Shown here piece after piece: positions 1-7,317 of a stretch of DNA of 9,381 nt (its first letter is position 1; each line of letters begins with the position of its first letter). Position numbers and translations under genes: made by a program. Under the pieces are notes generated by a model. The model was not told the origin of the DNA. It did not search any database and worked only from the letters and a program-made list of their open reading frames with translations. This DNA comes from a bacterium (GTDB taxonomy: Bacteria > Bdellovibrionota > FAC87 > UBA2466): contig JALHPX010000090.1 of NCBI GenBank assembly GCA_022842225.1, forward strand, positions 1-9,381, in the 5' to 3' direction.

Positions 1-17
1 CAAACCCTCCCCTATGA

Positions 18-31
18 ACAACTTTAGTTGT
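18..31. repeat. Short perfect inverted repeat, possible operator
   Basis: ACAACT and AGTTGT form a perfect 6-bp inverted repeat separated by TT. It lies about 20 bp upstream of a sigma-54-like -24/-12 element and about 75 bp upstream of the small membrane protein gene. It could be a regulator-binding site or part of the end of an upstream gene outside the window. There is no T-run, so it is not an obvious terminator. A 6-bp palindrome can arise by chance. Confidence 0.25.
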
Positions 32-50
32 GAGAGTCATTTAAAAGGAG

Positions 51-66
51 TGGCCCCAGATATGCA
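51..66 (+). promoter_or_regulatory. Candidate sigma-54 (-24/-12) promoter
   Basis: TGGCCC, five bases, then ATGCA matches the sigma-54 consensus TGGCAC-N5-TTGCA at 9 of 11 fixed positions. The invariant GG and GC dinucleotides are present with the correct 11-base offset. Transcription would begin near base 77, leaving a leader of about 30 bases with an AGGGA ribosome site (96-100) before the ATG at 108. No enhancer-binding site is identified, and the match rests on sequence alone. Confidence 0.4.
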
Positions 67-107
67 AAAAAATAGATTAGAACCTATTAATTCGCAGGGA
101 CGTGCTT

Positions 108-350
108 ATGGAAATGCTTATCTATTCGACAGCTGTCTGCACCTTAGTCAATTTGGTCTTGCTTGGTTATGTATTGCGCCTGCGACGGAAAGTCGCAAAG
201 TCTCAGAAGGCCGTGCGCCATCTATCGCGCAGCATCCAAAAGCTCAATTCTAAGAATGGCCATCTCTGGTACCAATTAGCACAGAGCAAATCGGGAAATT
301 TCGACGGGCAAGAGAACACGGCGACGGGTTTGACGGTCACCAAGATTTAA
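108..350 (+). CDS. Small single-pass membrane protein, function unknown
   Basis: This encodes about 80 residues that I do not recognise as a named family. Residues 4-23 are a continuous hydrophobic stretch (ending LVLLGYVL), a good single membrane helix. An Arg/Lys-rich segment (about 24-44, LRLRRKVAKSQKAVRHLSRS) follows, which by the positive-inside rule puts the C-terminus in the cytoplasm. The tail from about 50 is polar and may be disordered. ATG 108 is chosen because AGGGA sits seven bases upstream; a GTG at 102 and an ATG at 114 are in the same frame. The 3' end overlaps the convergent cytochrome lipoprotein gene by 14 bp. A competing frame (62-253) was judged less likely because it lacks a protein-like pattern. 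The gene is plausible but unproven. Confidence 0.5.
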   Translation: MEMLIYSTAVCTLVNLVLLGYVLRLRRKVAKSQKAVRHLSRSIQKLNSKNGHLWYQLAQSKSGNFDGQENTATGLTVTKI

Positions 351-1413
351 CTTCCGCAGCAATCCAATCGTTAATACTTCGCGCTTCCTCTGGTGTGAGA
401 ACACGGGCGGGGTGTGAAGCTGCTTGTAAGAACGGTACCGCGATTAACGGCGAATCGAGCGGGCTTACCACGTTTACCAACTGCCTGCTGGCCCTACAGG
501 CCTCTTCTGTCTCGTTAACCAAATGAAACTGCGACGAAGGCATTTTGCCGTGGCAGCTTTGGCAACGCGACGCCAAAATCGGTAGCGCCTTATTTTCAAA
601 CAGTGTTGGCTCACTACACTCTACGTTTGGAATTTCAGCCAAATGGCGAAAGGAAATCTGCACTATCGGCTCGGCTGCCGATGATACCGGCACCAGTTGA
701 TGTTTGATCGAAAGCAAGGGAGCCGAGTGCGCCGCGATCTTGTTCTCAATCTTTAAGTAAGCGTTGCCCGTGAGATCGCTTGCTCCATCGATTAGAATCT
801 TAATGCCACGTACTTCCAGCGCTCGATCGGCAGTGTGGATTCTGGGTTGTCTAAAGCGGTAGGAGGAAACATCAAAGCGCTCTACTTCCAATTCAAATCG
901 CTCCGAGGTTTGTTGAACGCGTGCCGGGGTTAGCGCATCCAAGGTCCACGATAACTTTACAAACCCACCTTTGATTTTCTTTAGTTCGGGCAAAGCAATG
1001 GCGTCGGTAAGAAGCGTAGACTCCTGAGGCGTTGGTGGCTGCTGTGCATTCTCTCCCTTCTCCCACCACTCCTGAATCAGCGCTTGCATGTGCGTGCCGT
1101 CTGTTTCGCAAGCTTGCCCGCAATGGCCATTCTTGGTTCGAAATACGAAGGTGGAATCTTTGATGGAATGAAAGTCCGCATAGGGCTTGGCGGCGGCGTA
1201 GGCCTCTTCAACATTCTCTGCTGCAAACAACGGCGGCTGTCGCCAGCTGTGGCACTGCACGCAATTTGCTCGCGCATGTGCATAGACCGTTTCCTGAAAG
1301 GCACGCAGCCCTGAACTCGCATTCAACACGGGTTGCGGCGGCACCTTGCTTTCTCGGTAATTGCAACCGGAGAGCGCAACAACACAACCCAGAATGAGAA
1401 AGAGTGATTTCAC
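337..1413 (-). CDS. Di-haem-type cytochrome c lipoprotein
   Basis: This is a 358-residue exported electron-transfer protein, the last gene of the five-gene operon. The N-terminus is a lipoprotein signal with lipobox L14-S-G-C17, so it should be membrane-anchored in the envelope. Two CxxCH haem c sites are visible: CVQCH at 51-55 and CQSCH at 284-288. The first domain (about 38-120) has M109 as a possible distal ligand and an extra pair C98/C102. The second domain (about 265-355) ends in a helix-like TPEEARSINDWI segment, as in small cytochrome c domains. The middle (about 140-258) looks like a beta-rich domain with no haem motif. The GTG start lies three bases after the stop of the upstream gene and lacks a clear Shine-Dalgarno sequence, which suggests coupled reinitiation. 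The signal peptide directly follows this start and supports it. The partner is probably the DUF1501-like protein upstream; the substrate is unknown. Confidence 0.85.
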   Translation of the reverse strand: MKSLFLILGCVVALSGCNYRESKVPPQPVLNASSGLRAFQETVYAHARANCVQCHSWRQPPLFAAENVEEAYAAAKPYADFHSIKDSTFVFRTKNGHCGQACETDGTHMQALIQEWWEKGENAQQPPTPQESTLLTDAIALPELKKIKGGFVKLSWTLDALTPARVQQTSERFELEVERFDVSSYRFRQPRIHTADRALEVRGIKILIDGASDLTGNAYLKIENKIAAHSAPLLSIKHQLVPVSSAAEPIVQISFRHLAEIPNVECSEPTLFENKALPILASRCQSCHGKMPSSQFHLVNETEEACRASRQLVNVVSPLDSPLIAVPFLQAASHPARVLTPEEARSINDWIAAEVKSW

Positions 1414-1416
1414 GCG

Positions 1417-2796
1417 TTAACCGAAAGCAATATGAGAATCTAGTTTAGACGGCTCAAACTCGGATTGAGATACCAACGTCTCAAACTCTCCTAGCTTGCC
1501 GTTCACGCTTAGATAGTTGGCGACAATAGTATACGCAGCTCGGCGCGGCTCTACTCCCACATACGTGGTGCGATCGACTCCCTGGCCGTCGGTAAACGCG
1601 CCGATTTGATTTGTGCGCAGTGTGGGCACGTTCGTTGGATGGTAGTAGCCCATCACGGCCAAGCCCTTTTGTCCGGCATCGCCGCGCCAAATGCGCGTGC
1701 CGACATCCGAGTAGGTGCTGCCGTCGGAAATCACGGCGAAAAACAGCGGCTGCTTTAAGCGCGCTGCCATTTCCACCGCCATGCCAATACTGACGCCGAT
1801 TTCTAAATCCTTCGCATCGCCCGTGGTTTGTGTACCGTCGTGATAGTCGCATCCCGCGATCGTGTGCACGCCCACTCCGCAATTGCGCTGCAAGACGTTG
1901 TACGCGATGGCGCCCAAGCGAGTGACTTCCGGCGTCGCTCCCTGCAAGAGCGGCGCAACAGCGGCGTTCTCGAGTGGGTTGATTCCTTTGATCGGTCCCG
2001 CAAACTCGATATTCTTTTGCAGGCCGCAATTAGCCAGTAGCGTGAACTGATCCGCCATTCGCATGCCCGCGACTTTGCGAGCCTGAGATTCGCCCAGACG
2101 CGAGAGAGATTTGGCAAGCCGAGTTCTCTGCGCGGTCGAGAGCTTAGAGAGTGCGGTGCCGTAGTTGAGACTTTCGGAAATATCATTGAGCGAACTAACT
2201 GCCACGGGTTGCATCGTAGCGTCGATAAGCGGGCTTTGTGAGTTGCCGCCGGAATCCGTCCCTATCGATCCCAAACCGCCTTTAAAGTAACGGCCATTTA
2301 ATCCTGCTTTGGAGATCAAGATCGCGGGTGAAAGGGCATTGTCGCTACTGTCATCTTGGCTAGAGTTGCAGACGGAAGCCATTCGCAGCCGTTTCCTGGT
2401 TTCCACTGTCATCTGCGACAACATTCCCTCATGGATTTTGCTCAGTGATGTAAAGAGCGGCAAACCGAAGCTCGTATCCACTACCTGGCCAGCAGCGGGA
2501 GACTTGGCCACTCCCATGGTGTCGTAAGATTTTAAGTAGTCCTCTGCGCCGCCGCTTTTGCCGACGACAAAATTACCGGCAAGTGAGGCTCCGCCGACGC
2601 AGTCAAACAATAAGAACGGATGCAAACTAGAGAGAGGGGTTTCACAGCTAGAGGCCCAGGACTGCTTGCCAAAGCCGGATATCAGGTCCGGCAGAAACAT
2701 CAGCGATAGCGCCTGGCCAATACCCAGACCTAAGAACTGACGCCTGGTAACTGGATGGTGATCGGCATAACGAAAAGCCTTTTGAATAGGACTCAT
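1417..2796 (-). CDS. Tat-exported DUF1501-like protein
   Basis: This is a 459-residue protein from the chosen ATG. It carries a twin-arginine signal (T17-R-R-Q-F-L-G23) followed by a hydrophobic stretch to about 43, so it is likely exported folded to the periplasm. The DUF1501 family is related to the alkaline-phosphatase/sulfatase fold. The most diagnostic parts are GCDYHDGTQTTGDA at about 315-328 and ISDGSTYSD at about 356-364; the Asp and His residues could bind metal. DUF1501 genes typically sit beside PSD1-type cytochrome genes, as here. ATG 2796 is preferred over GTG 2817 because GAGGAG lies just upstream and the Tat motif is then at a normal distance. The catalytic activity of this family is not established, and I do not assign a reaction. 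Related proteins are sometimes annotated as secretion pathway protein F, which the sequence does not support. Confidence 0.8.
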   Translation of the reverse strand: MSPIQKAFRYADHHPVTRRQFLGLGIGQALSLMFLPDLISGFGKQSWASSCETPLSSLHPFLLFDCVGGASLAGNFVVGKSGGAEDYLKSYDTMGVAKSPAAGQVVDTSFGLPLFTSLSKIHEGMLSQMTVETRKRLRMASVCNSSQDDSSDNALSPAILISKAGLNGRYFKGGLGSIGTDSGGNSQSPLIDATMQPVAVSSLNDISESLNYGTALSKLSTAQRTRLAKSLSRLGESQARKVAGMRMADQFTLLANCGLQKNIEFAGPIKGINPLENAAVAPLLQGATPEVTRLGAIAYNVLQRNCGVGVHTIAGCDYHDGTQTTGDAKDLEIGVSIGMAVEMAARLKQPLFFAVISDGSTYSDVGTRIWRGDAGQKGLAVMGYYHPTNVPTLRTNQIGAFTDGQGVDRTTYVGVEPRRAAYTIVANYLSVNGKLGEFETLVSQSEFEPSKLDSHIAFG

Positions 2797-2822
2797 ACTC
2801 TCCTCAATGTGAAACACTCCGA

Positions 2823-3431
2823 CTAGATTCGAATAAATTCCACGCTACTGCCGGCAGCCGTGCAGACACCGATCAACATTTCCCACAGTTTCTTCTTAGG
2901 CTGTTCCGACTGCGACTCAATATCTGCCATCAGCGTTAGCAGCTCTGACTTCTCCGCTTCGGTCGGCATGCGCTGCCAAAAAACCCGCGCATAATTTTCC
3001 ACAACCGATTCCCGAGCAGCGGGCGAGAATTTGCTCGCTGGCGAAAAAAAGTCTACTTTTGCGTGTACGCGACGAGCATTGGATTTTTGCCGGAGTTCCA
3101 CCGCAATAAATTGCTCACAGTAGGCGCCGACTAATTGAACTGTTGCCAGCAATGACGACGAGGAAACCTTGTCGGCTTTTCCATCAATGGGCAGTCGTTT
3201 CAGAATGCCTCGAGTTTCTTCTGTTGCAAGGGACACACCCAAGACTGCTCGTAGCGACCCTTCCAATTGGCGAAAGTTCTTCACGCCAACGGTAGCCGAA
3301 GCACCTTCCGCAAGGCTTACTGCGGCTGGTTCACTCTTTTCACTGCCGCCCCCGCAGCTCTGTAAGAGTAAGAGACTTAGCATCAGCACTAAACGACTGA
3401 ATCGACGATAAACCAAGGCAAAGTTCTTCAT
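2823..3431 (-). CDS. Lipoprotein resembling N-terminal part of PSD1 proteins
   Basis: This is a 202-residue lipoprotein. A hydrophobic signal ends in lipobox LLQSC (C26), followed by a GGGS-rich linker. Residues about 48-70 (VKNFRQLEGSLRAVLGVSL) resemble the start of DUF1587-like regions. Residues 148-202 (ARVFWQRMPTEAEKSELL, ending in a VEFIR segment) resemble the DUF1595/DUF1592 pattern of an aromatic/Arg helix, a T-x-x-E helix and a final hydrophobic-F-R strand. No haem motif is present; C105 and C190 are the only cysteines in the mature part beyond C26. The ATG is supported by TAGGAG with seven bases of spacing, and that ribosome site overlaps the stop codon of the upstream gene, so translation is probably coupled. 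The family match is by eye and tentative; otherwise this is a hypothetical lipoprotein acting with its operon partners. Confidence 0.7.
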   Translation of the reverse strand: MKNFALVYRRFSRLVLMLSLLLLQSCGGGSEKSEPAAVSLAEGASATVGVKNFRQLEGSLRAVLGVSLATEETRGILKRLPIDGKADKVSSSSLLATVQLVGAYCEQFIAVELRQKSNARRVHAKVDFFSPASKFSPAARESVVENYARVFWQRMPTEAEKSELLTLMADIESQSEQPKKKLWEMLIGVCTAAGSSVEFIRI

Positions 3432-3441
3432 AAAAAAGCTC

Positions 3442-4569
3442 CTACAGACACGTGGGGTGCACAGCTACTTGCTCGAAAAGTTCGCGCAGTTTGTAGCCGC
3501 TCTGCTCAAAGCGATTAGCTAAGCCATCGAGCACGGCGCTCTCCGTGGTCTCCAGATCCCGATGGCAAATTTGCGAGTAGGTACGTTTGACCATGCATTT
3601 GGAAAAAGCGCCTGAATCGGCAATCATGCGTCCAAACTCTTTGATGCCTTTGCCAGAGAGTGGACCGCGCCACTGCAGCTGCTTGTTTTGGTTCTCGGTG
3701 AAGAGATTGATCCAGGAATCGTCGGTGGTTACGTAGCCTTCGGGGTACACATCGCCGTTTTGATTATACTTGCGCTGAACTTTGGAGGCCTGCAGAACGC
3801 CGGCACCAAAGGGGCCTGTGTTATCGAATCGGTAGTAGGCGTACGCTCCAACTAAAGCATCCATTCCCGCATGGCATGTGCGACACGTCGTCAGATAGGT
3901 TTGGGAATTCCCCCCAGGACTGCGATCGACATCACGGTGAACCCGAGTATCGGGAATCGTGCCATCGCGCATATTCTGCAATGGATTGCAGAGAAACTGA
4001 CGGAATGTGAACTCAATGGCACGGCGGTTGGTGCCCGCCTGCAAATGGGCCTCACCCCAAGCTCTCGACGTTAAGATACCGGCTGCTTCGTCTAAATCGG
4101 CGTTCTGCGGCTCCACGCGGGTGAGAACTTTGGCCAGATTTAAGTCACTGATTTGCGCGTAGTGCTGATCGTTGTAGGGAGAGAGAGCGACTTCGGGGCT
4201 CCCATAGGTAAAATTTCCCGTGAGGATTTCGCGAAAGTCTTTTTGGTCGCGCGCCAGGCCAATGATCATTGCCGTAGCGTCGTTCAACCCAATCGCGGGT
4301 GACTCGGCACGATTGGTGAGAGGGGCTCCCCAATGCCGGATGGTTAAGTTGAAAAAAGCCGGATCCGCGGTGGCAATGCGTGCGGCCTCTTCCAGCTTCC
4401 CCGCCTTCACCAAATCGATCATGCCCTGTCGCCGGGAATCGCCCAAAGACAGCGGAGTGCCCGTGAGTTTGAGGAAGAGGCGGCCCGCCACTTCCTCAGG
4501 CTCTCTTGCACTAGCGCCGGCGCTGAAAGCAGAAAGAAACAAAGCGATAACGATCGAGGTTAGCTTCAC
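3442..4569 (-). CDS. Mono-haem PSD1-like (DUF1588/DUF1585) exported protein
   Basis: This is 375 residues with a Sec signal peptide (hydrophobic 4-17; probable cleavage after A19-S-A21). Residues about 25-120 are helical and resemble DUF1592/DUF1549-type segments. About 180-255 matches the DUF1588 pattern: an F-x-x-F-L-C helix (R-Q-F-L-C194), then C229-R-T-C-H233 as a single covalent haem site, then an FDNTGPFG segment. About 303-375 matches DUF1585: a G-x-K-E-F helix, AFSKCMVKRTYSQICHRDL (321-339), then SGYKLRELFEQVAVHP near the C-terminus. It is shorter than full PSD1 proteins, which carry further N-terminal domains. The GTG start overlaps the TGA of the preceding gene as GTGA, a sign of translational coupling. 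It likely carries electrons in the periplasm; the donor and acceptor are unknown. Confidence 0.8.
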   Translation of the reverse strand: MKLTSIVIALFLSAFSAGASAREPEEVAGRLFLKLTGTPLSLGDSRRQGMIDLVKAGKLEEAARIATADPAFFNLTIRHWGAPLTNRAESPAIGLNDATAMIIGLARDQKDFREILTGNFTYGSPEVALSPYNDQHYAQISDLNLAKVLTRVEPQNADLDEAAGILTSRAWGEAHLQAGTNRRAIEFTFRQFLCNPLQNMRDGTIPDTRVHRDVDRSPGGNSQTYLTTCRTCHAGMDALVGAYAYYRFDNTGPFGAGVLQASKVQRKYNQNGDVYPEGYVTTDDSWINLFTENQNKQLQWRGPLSGKGIKEFGRMIADSGAFSKCMVKRTYSQICHRDLETTESAVLDGLANRFEQSGYKLRELFEQVAVHPTCL

Positions 4570-5858
4570 GGAGCCCCCACTGAGCCATCCACTCGCATGC
4601 GAGTCAGAAAAAGTTTGCTATTGGTAAAGTCGCCCAACATCGTTGGTATGAGGAATTTGTCGTCTGCTTGAATAAAGCCAGGGATGAAGAAATTAGTTCG
4701 CCCAATGACGGGCGTATTCAAGACATAGCCATCATTGCCGAACGTATCGTCGATAGAACCATCTTCTTGAAGACGAAATACAATAAGCTCTGCCTCGCCA
4801 AAGGCTTGGGAAGCGGTTGTTCCCATGACGAGCAGCCTGCCTTTGCTATCCTCGCCGACAAACAGCAAGCGGTCGATGCCTCCGAATAAAATATCCTTTT
4901 GAAAAATACCCTTTTCAGCGAAGGAGGTATCGAGTGAGCAATCTTCTAAGTAGCGCACAAGCACTAAATCCGTATCGGAGGCATCCTTAAGAGTCCCACC
5001 AACAAGGATGCGGCCCTTGCTATCCAATCGAAAGGCGTTGAGCTGCTCCAACGGCGACGGAAACTTTTCCAGCTGGCAAAAGCCTTTATCGCCAAAGGTT
5101 TCGTCGAGCGACCCATCTGACTCTATTCTGGCGAGATAGTAATCTGGTTTCTGAATCGAACCTCGATTCATCCCGACGAGGAAGCGGCCTTTGGAAACAG
5201 CGCGGATACCAGGAGAGAAATTCAGCCCTTTGCCGAGATCTAAATTGGTAATTCCACCCGTGCCAAACTTCGAATCCAATTCTCCATCTTTGGTTAACCG
5301 ACCCAAAACGGGATCGAGATTTTCGCCTGTCTTCACGTTGCCAAAGAAAAGAATCGAGCCGTCGGCCTGCAGAAAAAAATCGGTAAGCGTTTCGTCCGAA
5401 CCAAAGCCAGCCTCAATCGACACCTTGCCATCTTTGCCAAAAGTTTTATCCGGCTCACCGTTTTTATCGAGCCTGCGAAAAAAAATATCACTATCGGAAG
5501 AACTAAAGATCTCGCCAATCAGCGTCTTTCCATCCGGAGTGAGAACAAACTTGAGGGGGAACTCCCTCTCGCCCGGCCGGGAGAGCCACTCGAAGACGCC
5601 ATCTTTACCAAAACTCTTGTCTGGTTTGCCATCGTCGTTAAAGCGAGCCAATACGGCAGTCTGCTTAAAGGAAGCATCGAAGATAGAGCCAGAGAGAGTG
5701 ATCTTGCCGTCGACGCCCTGCTCGATTTGACGGAAGAAGGCAAAACTAAAGGCGGGAAACTTTGCTTGGAGAGTCGCAGAGTCTTCAAACCCCGCAAATG
5801 AGGTGAGAGAGAAAAACACGCAAAGGCACGCCGGAAACAAGAAATCTCTGCGCTGCAT
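4566..5858 (-). CDS. Exported delta-60 repeat beta-propeller protein
   Basis: This is 430 residues from ATG 5858 (a GTG at 5864 is in frame). The N-terminus has a hydrophobic signal (about 5-21) preceded by Q2-R-R-D-F-L7, which resembles a twin-arginine motif; cleavage is likely after S20-F-A22. Seven delta-60 repeats follow, with the signature R-x-x-x-D-G-x-x-D-x-(S/T)-F-G-x-x-G at about 70-89, 128-146, 186-203, 242-260, 301-319, 361-379 and a partial one at 419-430. Spacing is a regular 56-60 residues, consistent with a seven-bladed beta-propeller in which the last motif closes the ring. Such repeats occur in large secreted bacterial proteins of unknown role; binding rather than catalysis is the likely job. 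It is the first gene of the operon, downstream of a terminator, with AAAGGG as a weak ribosome site. A TTTAAT at 5901-5896 is a possible -10 without a good -35. Confidence 0.85.
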   Translation of the reverse strand: MQRRDFLFPACLCVFFSLTSFAGFEDSATLQAKFPAFSFAFFRQIEQGVDGKITLSGSIFDASFKQTAVLARFNDDGKPDKSFGKDGVFEWLSRPGEREFPLKFVLTPDGKTLIGEIFSSSDSDIFFRRLDKNGEPDKTFGKDGKVSIEAGFGSDETLTDFFLQADGSILFFGNVKTGENLDPVLGRLTKDGELDSKFGTGGITNLDLGKGLNFSPGIRAVSKGRFLVGMNRGSIQKPDYYLARIESDGSLDETFGDKGFCQLEKFPSPLEQLNAFRLDSKGRILVGGTLKDASDTDLVLVRYLEDCSLDTSFAEKGIFQKDILFGGIDRLLFVGEDSKGRLLVMGTTASQAFGEAELIVFRLQEDGSIDDTFGNDGYVLNTPVIGRTNFFIPGFIQADDKFLIPTMLGDFTNSKLFLTRMRVDGSVGAP

Positions 5859-5898
5859 AGGCACCGACCCTTTGAGTTTCTAAAGCTTTGAACTGATT

Positions 5899-5940
5899 AA
5901 AGAAAGGCTGTGCAAGGATGATAGCCTTCACCGCGCAGCC
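5899..5940 (-). terminator. Intrinsic terminator after the 6005-7258 lipoprotein gene
   Basis: Read on the minus strand, GGCTGCGC pairs with GCACAGCC (8 bp with one G-U), enclosing a second stem AAGG/CCTT. The hairpin is followed at once by TTTCTTTAA. It begins 64 bases after the stop at 6005 and ends 40 bases before the next start, so it separates the single lipoprotein gene from the downstream cytochrome operon. The pyrimidine tract is interrupted by one C and then AA, so some readthrough is possible. Confidence 0.7.
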
Positions 5941-6004
5941 ATCAAGGGACAGTGCAAAAAAGTGCGGTAGTTTTTCTTACCTGAGACGACAGCACGAGCT
6001 TGGA

Positions 6005-7258
6005 TTACCGCACTAGCTGTCGCCAAGTGAGAGTGGAGGAAGAGCCTAAGCAAGACCGGCATTGATTTCCCCATTCAGAATGGCCGGGGAAATAAATGGT
6101 CTGACCGCAATCCGGACCGTCTGTATAGGTGGCACTCGATGTCGACGTATAATCCGTAGTACGCGTGAAACCCGTGATGCTGCGATCTTGAATCGGTCCG
6201 CAGTCAGAGTAATCGCTATTGCACTGCCACTCGCCGTTCTTAAACGAATATGTCGAGCTACTCATCGAGTAATCCGAAAACATCTGGTAGAGCGGGTTGG
6301 AACCACCGCTAGAGCCAATGCGCGCGCGTGCACCGAACATGTTACCGTCTGCGTTAAAAGCAAACGAGACGATCGCCAAGTCGGCGTAGTTCAGAGTAGC
6401 GCCGGACAAGTCTCCCGCAGTAAGAGAGCTGCCATAGGTTTCGGCAGTGGGTAAAGCCTCCGAGGCATTAGAAGACGACCAAATAAAAATGGGGATATAA
6501 CCAATACCGAAGTTTGCACTGGAGTCAGGAAAAAACGCGGACTTAGCGACGCCATTGTTATTGCTCCAGTTGAACGGAGCTAAAGAGTCGCTGTTGCTGG
6601 CCAAGGTGCCCGTACCGTCGTAACAAGTCACCAGGTACGAGGGATCGAAAAGTACAGCCAGCCTTAAGGAATCGGATTCACTGATGGTCAGAGAGCCATT
6701 TGTCTCGGCCATGGTTTCTGAATTGGTTCCCGTCGCGGTGGTGGCCGTCGTCAATTCCGCAAATGGGTACGAGTAGTAGTCGTAATCGCTGGGAATAGAA
6801 GTCACGCTGCCAACGGCCGTACGCACGATTCCCGCCGCAGTGGTGTAAACAAAGTAGGTGCTCGTGCGGCAAAAGGCCTTCACGCTGTAAGAATTGTTGT
6901 AGCGCACTTTGAGACCTGTATAGGTGCCGACATCGACCGTGGCCTCTTCGCTGATCGAAAGCGTGTTGTCTGTACCAGGTGCGATCGTCACCTCTTTATA
7001 GGGCGACCAGCTCACAATGTCCTTTTCGTTAGAACCGGACTTGGTTTGCAGACGAGTCAGTTGGAGTTTCACCCCATCGACTTTTGCATAGGCAAAGGCA
7101 GTGCTGCTCTTGGCGGCATCGGTAACGTCCGAGCGGCTTGCTGCGGCGCTCGGTATGGAACCCACTTGTAAGGTGACTCCCTGCCCACCCCCGCAACCGG
7201 TGAACAGAACCAACGAAGAAATTCCGGCCAAGATCGAAACTCCAGTGAAGTATTTCAT
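6005..7258 (-). CDS. Secreted lipoprotein, DUF4382-like N-terminal half
   Basis: This is 417 residues. The signal peptide ends in lipobox F19-T-G-C22, followed by GGGQ, so it is an envelope lipoprotein. Residues about 27-125 have the feel of DUF4382: a small-residue start, a segment VDGVKLQLTRLQ and the strand-turn AxxDVGTYTGLKVRY, where G-x-Y-x-G/x-L-x-V resembles the family core. The rest (125-340) is Ser/Thr/Tyr-rich and probably beta-structured. The tail (340-417) has five cysteines (346, 353, 384, 400, 403), which may form disulfides or bind metal; QCRSC lacks the His needed for haem. ATG 7258 is chosen over upstream in-frame starts because AGGA lies five bases before it and the signal peptide begins there. 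The gene is monocistronic: it has its own promoter region and a terminator downstream. The function is unknown and the DUF4382 link is tentative. Confidence 0.75.
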   Translation of the reverse strand: MKYFTGVSILAGISSLVLFTGCGGGQGVTLQVGSIPSAAASRSDVTDAAKSSTAFAYAKVDGVKLQLTRLQTKSGSNEKDIVSWSPYKEVTIAPGTDNTLSISEEATVDVGTYTGLKVRYNNSYSVKAFCRTSTYFVYTTAAGIVRTAVGSVTSIPSDYDYYSYPFAELTTATTATGTNSETMAETNGSLTISESDSLRLAVLFDPSYLVTCYDGTGTLASNSDSLAPFNWSNNNGVAKSAFFPDSSANFGIGYIPIFIWSSSNASEALPTAETYGSSLTAGDLSGATLNYADLAIVSFAFNADGNMFGARARIGSSGGSNPLYQMFSDYSMSSSTYSFKNGEWQCNSDYSDCGPIQDRSITGFTRTTDYTSTSSATYTDGPDCGQTIYFPGHSEWGNQCRSCLGSSSTLTWRQLVR

Positions 7259-7290
7259 GGGATTCCTTGAAGCGGTGTGAGAATTAAGTT

Positions 7291-7317
7291 TTGGAAAAAA
7301 ACGGATGCACCTATTAT
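7291..7317 (+). promoter_or_regulatory. Candidate promoter for the transsulfuration enzyme gene
   Basis: TTGGAA at 7291-7296 (4 of 6 to the -35 consensus) and TATTAT at 7312-7317 (5 of 6 to the -10 consensus) are separated by 15 bases, which is short; TTTTGG at 7289-7294 would give 17. The start of transcription would fall around 7324-7326, almost on the ATG at 7326, so the mRNA would be leaderless or nearly so. This agrees with the lack of a Shine-Dalgarno sequence in front of that ATG. Confidence 0.4.

Noticed and set aside
14..253. Overlapping plus-strand open frame, possible start at ATG 62
   Set aside because: Its AAGGAG lies 11 bases from ATG 62, the translation has no hydrophobic or domain pattern, and ATG 62 overlaps the sigma-54-like element. 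The overlapping frame with a membrane helix is more gene-like.
1481..2186. Minus-strand open frames of 182 and 127 codons inside the DUF1501-like gene
   Set aside because: They are Arg-rich out-of-frame shadows of a clearly conserved coding frame.
5191..5730. 179-codon plus-strand open frame opposite the delta-60 gene
   Set aside because: It is antisense to a periodic repeat gene; the Ser/Pro/Lys-rich translation is a mirror of repeated codons in the real frame.
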